Shown piece after piece: positions 62,601 to 64,000 of a stretch of DNA of 64,000 bases. The DNA is from Calonectria ilicicola. Its lineage: Eukaryota; Ascomycota; Sordariomycetes; Hypocreales; Nectriaceae. The notes beneath the pieces were generated by a model. That model saw nothing but the letters and a program-made list of their open reading frames with translations. It did no database searches and was not told where the DNA came from. Every line of letters starts with the position of its first letter. Positions within the stretch are counted from its first letter, which is position 1. The position numbers and the translations under genes are program-made. The stretch is taken from contig CP085825.1 of NCBI GenBank assembly GCA_020809705.1, positions 8,184,001 through 8,248,000 on the forward strand, given 5' to 3'.

Positions 62601-62677
62601 GGACTTGTGAGAACTTGTGAGAACTTGTGGGAACTTGTGGGAACTTGTAGGAACTTGTGGGAACTTGTGAAAACTTA
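62601..62677 (+). repeat. 10-bp tandem repeat (GAACTTGTGG)n
   Basis: About eight units in register (GGACTTGTGA, GAACTTGTGA, GAACTTGTGG twice, GAACTTGTAG, and so on). On the minus strand it would encode a short S/H/K/F/P repeat, but no gene is supported. Confidence 0.9.
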
Positions 62678-62699
62678 CCCTCAGAGCCAACGATAGATT

Positions 62700-63000
62700 A
62701 AATACTAATCAATTGGTCCCCAGTCCCCATGACACTCTGAGAATGGCGCCAATTGTTCATAAAGCAACGCTATTATTAGGTCAAGGGTGGCTCTCGTAAA
62801 CACTTGATTCTGTTGATACCTGGTGAGCCGAAATTTGGTCCCACAACACTCTGAGATTCTGGCGTCAATTGTTGATGCAGCAACGTATTTTGTTTCTCTG
62901 CTGTTAATTCCAAGGTCCATCTTGTAAGCGCTGTTAGCCTGTATTAATTATTGGTCTCGCGAGTGAATACGACACGCTCAGAGTTGGGGTCAATTGTATG
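62700..63000. repeat. Further copies of the ~150-bp array unit
   Basis: CATGACACTCTGAGAATGGC near 62,728 and CACAACACTCTGAGATTCTG near 62,842 repeat the unit described for 59,560-61,790. A last partial copy is near 62,965. Confidence 0.7.
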
Positions 63001-64000
63001 AACCAACGTTTGCAACCCTGATGCCGATTCCGTTGGTCTAAGCTCATCTGTGATTTAATTGCTCCCAAAGCTCCGGCTTCCTCCAAACGCCACGGTTTCT
63101 GCCCCCCAATAGCTCAACAGCTGCAGCCTATGCTCTTTTCACTACTTTCCAACAGTGTGATTGCTGCTTCGGCCCGGCTTCTTTCTGCTGCGTTCTTCCG
63201 ACGGCTGTGATTGTTGCATTCAGCCCAGCCTCCACAGTTTCTGCTCCCCCAATAGCTGAACAGCTGCAGCTTCTACTATTTTCACTAATTTCCAACAGTT
63301 ATGGCTACAATATCTATTGCTTCCAACATCTCTGCTTTCCAACAGCTGTGGCTGCAATGTCTGTTCCTTCCAACATCTCTGCTTTCCAACGGCTGCAACA
63401 TCTGGCCTCCAATAGCTCAACGGCTGCAGATCTTCCAATAGCCGGCTTCCAAACGCCACGACTTCTACTACTTCCAATAGCTCAACAGCTACAATTCCAC
63501 TATCTTCACTTGCTTCCAACATCAGTGATTGCCGCATTCAGCCCGGCTTCCAACGGCTGCAATGTGTGCTGCTTCAAACAGCCGGCTTCCAAACACTACG
63601 GCTTCCAATAGCTCAACAGCCGCAGTTCTGCTATTTTCACTAGCTGTCAACAGCTGCAGCTTATGCTGTCTTCACTGCTTCCCAACAACTATAATTACTG
63701 CTTTGGCCCGGCTTCCAACAGCCAGCTTCCAAACGCCACGACTTCCAATAGCTCAACAGCTACAATTCTGCAGTTTTCACTAGCTTCCAACAGCTATGGT
63801 TTCTACTAATTTCACTACCCAGCTTCTAATTACTACACCTACAGTTCCTTCTTTTCCAATAGCTCCCAATAGTCTGGCCTCCAACAGCTACAGCTTATAT
63901 TATTTTCATTGCTTTCCAACAGCTGTGATTGCTGCTCGGCCCGGCTTCCAACGGCTGCAGTGTGTGCTGTTTCCAACAGGCCGCTTCCAAATGCTACGAC
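63001..64000. repeat. Minisatellite of TTCCAACAGCT-type units, running off the right edge
   Basis: The motif GCTTCCAACAGCTGCAATTT and variants (TTCCAATAGCTCAACAGCTG, GGCTTCCAAACGCCACGACT) recur every ~20-60 bp to the end of the window. It expands the minisatellite core present in the modules at 58,036 and 61,791. Frames read through it are low complexity and not supported as genes. Confidence 0.75.

Noticed and set aside
62601..62677. Regularly spaced repeat resembling a CRISPR-like array
   Set aside because: Units are contiguous 10-mers without spacers, in a eukaryotic sequence.

Overview
The window reads as a chromosome arm of a filamentous ascomycete, probably a sordariomycete (inference). 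Its protein genes carry many short 45-80 nt GT-AG introns with two GC-AG exceptions. The families are fungal (Zn2Cys6 regulators, CFEM/PTH11 receptor, GH115, fungal MFS types). A ~21 kb AT-rich block is filled with retrotransposon relics whose changes are C-to-T and G-to-A, the signature of repeat-induced point mutation (RIP).

Region 1 (1-15,950) is a compact gene cluster of eight genes: an NCS1 nucleobase/ureide-type symporter (cut by the left edge), a DHA2 MFS exporter, a Zn2Cys6 regulator, a PuuE-like polysaccharide-deacetylase-fold hydrolase, an amidase-signature enzyme, a Dal5-type MFS permease, an M20 amidohydrolase, and a second Zn2Cys6 regulator. Three gene pairs are divergent, and their shared promoters carry CGG/CCG inverted repeats with spacers of 4 or 7 nt. 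The enzyme set would suit import of a cyclic ureide, imide or related amide, ring opening, and amide/carbamoyl hydrolysis to release nitrogen. The substrate is not known.

Region 2 (15,951-34,200) is looser accessory sequence: an intact secreted GH115 alpha-glucuronidase, a CFEM/PTH11-type receptor gene with one in-frame stop, an MFS sugar porter with candidate CreA motifs upstream, two unrecognised proteins (one with a possible internal stop), and a secreted S33 peptidase gene with a one-base frameshift.

Region 3 (about 34,870-56,165) is extremely AT-rich. A plus-strand chromodomain Ty3/gypsy element (44,501-51,398, paired 400-bp LTRs, 5-bp target duplication) is nested inside an older minus-strand Ty3/gypsy element (paired 215-bp LTRs at 39,370 and 51,848), which abuts a Ty1/copia relic. 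All three have lost the RT catalytic aspartates.

Region 4 (56,176-64,000) looks subtelomeric: a heptanucleotide microsatellite, one intact GC-rich coiled-coil gene, a RIP-mutated copy of a repeat module whose less mutated copy lies 3.8 kb away, a degenerate ~150-bp tandem array, a 10-bp tandem repeat and minisatellites running off the right edge. No telomere repeat array is seen.
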